Shown piece by piece: positions 33,520 to 34,439 of a stretch of DNA of 34,439 bases. Position 1 is the stretch's first letter, and each line of letters opens with the position of its first letter. The DNA is from Paracoccaceae bacterium. Its GTDB lineage: Bacteria > Pseudomonadota > Alphaproteobacteria > Rhodobacterales > Rhodobacteraceae. Under the pieces are notes generated by a model, which worked only from the letters and a program-made list of their open reading frames with translations, was not told where the DNA came from and did not search any database. Both the position numbers and the translations under genes were made by a program. Where the stretch lies: positions 1 through 34,439 of the forward strand of contig CANHLE010000031.1 of NCBI GenBank assembly GCA_947461435.1. The letters are read 5' to 3'.

Positions 33520-34296
33520 ATGCAAAACCTTGAAGAGTTTCACCAGCAGATGTTTTCCAAATACAGGACTGAACTGGCTCGAACCCCGGCTTGCGTCGAG
33601 TTCGTGACAAGTGATTGGTGCATTCGACCTCGCACGGTCCAATCCGATGCTATGGTCTATAGCATGTTCCTAGACGAATTTGTTCGTGAAATCTTCAACT
33701 CGTTAAATGGCCTGATCAACATCACAAGACGGATTACAGCTTGGTCTAGGGCCCTCGTGGGGTTGAGCGAGGAGGAAAGAATCGAACTGGTCCACGAGAC
33801 CATCGACAGTGTTGCTACCACAGCATTGAATGCCCCTTACGCGATCCGCAGTCGCTTCTACTTCGCGGTGGCCCATCTGTCGCACCAGGCCAACAAGTTC
33901 ACCATGGAGGACCTATGGGTCGATGATCTGCGGCTGGACGGCGAGATCATCAAACAGGATGCTCATGACAAGGCCAAAGGATGGAGCAACTGGCGAAAGC
34001 TGAACAGCAAGCTCGATTTGGTCGCTGGCAATAAGTTCAAGACGGCCACCGACGACTTCCGCAACAAGTATAACCACCGGTTCTCACCCCACTTCGAACT
34101 CGGCTTGAGCGAGACGGTCAAGCGCATCCCCTCGCATGCACTACCAACCGCAGTTCAAGAAGCTATGGGTGTCCAGGGCATTTCGAAATCCGATAGTTCT
34201 AGGTTCATATACGCATTCGGTGGCACTCCTCCGTTGAAGATCGACGATCTAGTCCGAGCACTGGAGGATGAGTGCAGGGCCTTCACAGGCTGTTGA
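33520..34296 (+). CDS. HEPN-like protein of unknown function, 3' end formed by an IS
   Basis: This 258-residue, mostly helical protein shows no signal peptide or membrane span. The motif RNKYNH at 181-186 fits R-[N/H/D]-x3-H, the catalytic motif of HEPN-domain RNases found in toxin-antitoxin, Abi and CRISPR systems. It follows long amphipathic helices, as in HEPN proteins. I cannot place it in a named HEPN family. The ATG at 33520 is the first start after an in-frame TGA; there is no good Shine-Dalgarno site. By eye the GC is lower than in the core genes, which suggests transfer. The last codon and stop, TGTTGA (34291-34296), appear to be the first bases of the adjoining insertion sequence, so the native C-terminus is probably lost. 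No partner antitoxin or nucleotidyltransferase gene is visible. Confidence 0.72.
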   Translation: MQNLEEFHQQMFSKYRTELARTPACVEFVTSDWCIRPRTVQSDAMVYSMFLDEFVREIFNSLNGLINITRRITAWSRALVGLSEEERIELVHETIDSVATTALNAPYAIRSRFYFAVAHLSHQANKFTMEDLWVDDLRLDGEIIKQDAHDKAKGWSNWRKLNSKLDLVAGNKFKTATDDFRNKYNHRFSPHFELGLSETVKRIPSHALPTAVQEAMGVQGISKSDSSRFIYAFGGTPPLKIDDLVRALEDECRAFTGC

Positions 34297-34340
34297 TTTT
34301 CACCCAGAACTGAGCCGGTTTTTTCACTGAGAAGTGAGCC
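34297..34340. repeat. Two 20-base terminal repeats of the IS21-like element
   Basis: TTTTCACCCAGAACTGAGCC (34297-34316) and TTTTCACTGAGAAGTGAGCC (34321-34340) agree at 17 of 20 positions, with four bases between them. They resemble the transposase-binding repeats at IS21 ends. Confidence 0.8.
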
Positions 34341-34357
34341 ACCTCTGATTATGGATT

Positions 34358-34438
34358 TCAGTTCATGTTTGGGTCAAGGGCGGGTTTTTCTCCTATTTTT
34401 CTCTTGGCTGCGGCTGTTGAGCTTGCCTTGAATCGGAA
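34358..34438 (-). CDS. C-terminal fragment of an IS-encoded protein, probably IstB
   Basis: Only the last 26 codons are inside the window: FRFKASSTAAAKRKIGEKPA, then LDPNMN and a stop. The start lies beyond the right edge. A C-terminal [S/Y/W]RFK-type segment followed by a basic tail is seen in IstB ATPase helper proteins of IS21 elements, and the position next to the repeat-bearing end fits istB. The fragment is too short for a firm family call. Confidence 0.5.
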   Translation of the reverse strand, partial: FRFKASSTAAAKRKIGEKPALDPNMN

Positions 34439-34439
34439 G

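Larger units (their letters stand above)
34291..34439 (-). mobile_element. End of an IS21-like insertion sequence, continuing past the window
   Basis: The end starts TGTTGATTTTCACCC and carries two 20-base repeats. The IS21 family is known for TG...CA termini and multiple repeated sequences near each end. A minus-strand reading frame enters from the right edge and ends at 34358, as istB would at this end. The exact boundary at 34291 is inferred from the TG start and repeat layout. Confidence 0.65.

Noticed and set aside
33277-33607. Two short plus-strand frames (33277-33465 and 33422-33607)
   Set aside because: No ribosome sites, no recognisable sequence, and one spans the hairpin at 33336-33365 while the other overlaps the HEPN-like gene.

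Overview
The window looks like a chromosome segment of a Rhodobacterales-type alphaproteobacterium. This is inferred from several things together: high GC with strong third-position G/C preference, the aerobic cobaltochelatase genes cobS and cobT, a class II (B12-dependent) ribonucleotide reductase as a long single-chain nrdJ, an alphaproteobacterial LexA operator of the GAAC-N7-GAAC type, and a Fur/Mur-type regulator without CxxC motifs. Most of the window is ordinary core genome, densely packed, with many 4-base start/stop overlaps.

Layout. Bases 2-319 are the end of an RHS-repeat protein cut by the window edge. Bases 334-5590 hold tgt and nrdJ on the minus strand, each with a clear terminator, and two NrdR-box-like sites upstream of nrdJ. 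Bases 5763-9537 hold two EamA-type transporters, a Fur-family regulator coupled to the second of them, and enolase with a textbook terminator. Bases 9537-12738 hold a short-chain dehydrogenase, a DUF985 cupin, a fatty acid desaturase and RarD. Bases 12745-15245 hold a glycosyltransferase and a methyltransferase, translationally coupled. Bases 15340-20009 hold an exported MsrB, cobS, a Dabb-domain protein, an FMN reductase and cobT. Bases 20055-25328 hold an Xaa-Pro aminopeptidase, DUF427, sufE, a lipoprotein, rnd, DUF1643 and a small acidic membrane protein. Bases 25325-28183 hold an SOS-type dnaE2 that stops early. Bases 28246-30326 hold the rbfA / phosphodiester glycosidase / truB operon. 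Bases 30422-32897 hold dapB and purM-purN.

The right end (33011-34439) is different. A CAT-anticodon tRNA, probably tRNA-Ile2, is followed by about 430 bases of repeat-rich, apparently non-coding DNA. Then comes a 258-codon gene of lower GC with a HEPN-like R-N-x3-H motif. That gene runs straight into the end of an IS21-like insertion sequence, which seems to supply its stop codon. This has the look of a tRNA-associated island edge and is the accessory part of the window.

Links between genes: NrdJ needs adenosylcobalamin, and CobS/CobT insert cobalt into the corrin ring during aerobic B12 synthesis, so B12 supply and use both appear here. PurM and PurN act in the same purine pathway. RbfA and TruB both serve translation. 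The most unusual observations are the HEPN-like gene cut by an IS end, the C-terminally shortened orphan dnaE2, the LexA operator nested in a longer inverted repeat, the perfect 11-bp hairpin in the island, and the coupled glycosyltransferase/methyltransferase pair. No complete new system is demonstrated by the sequence alone.
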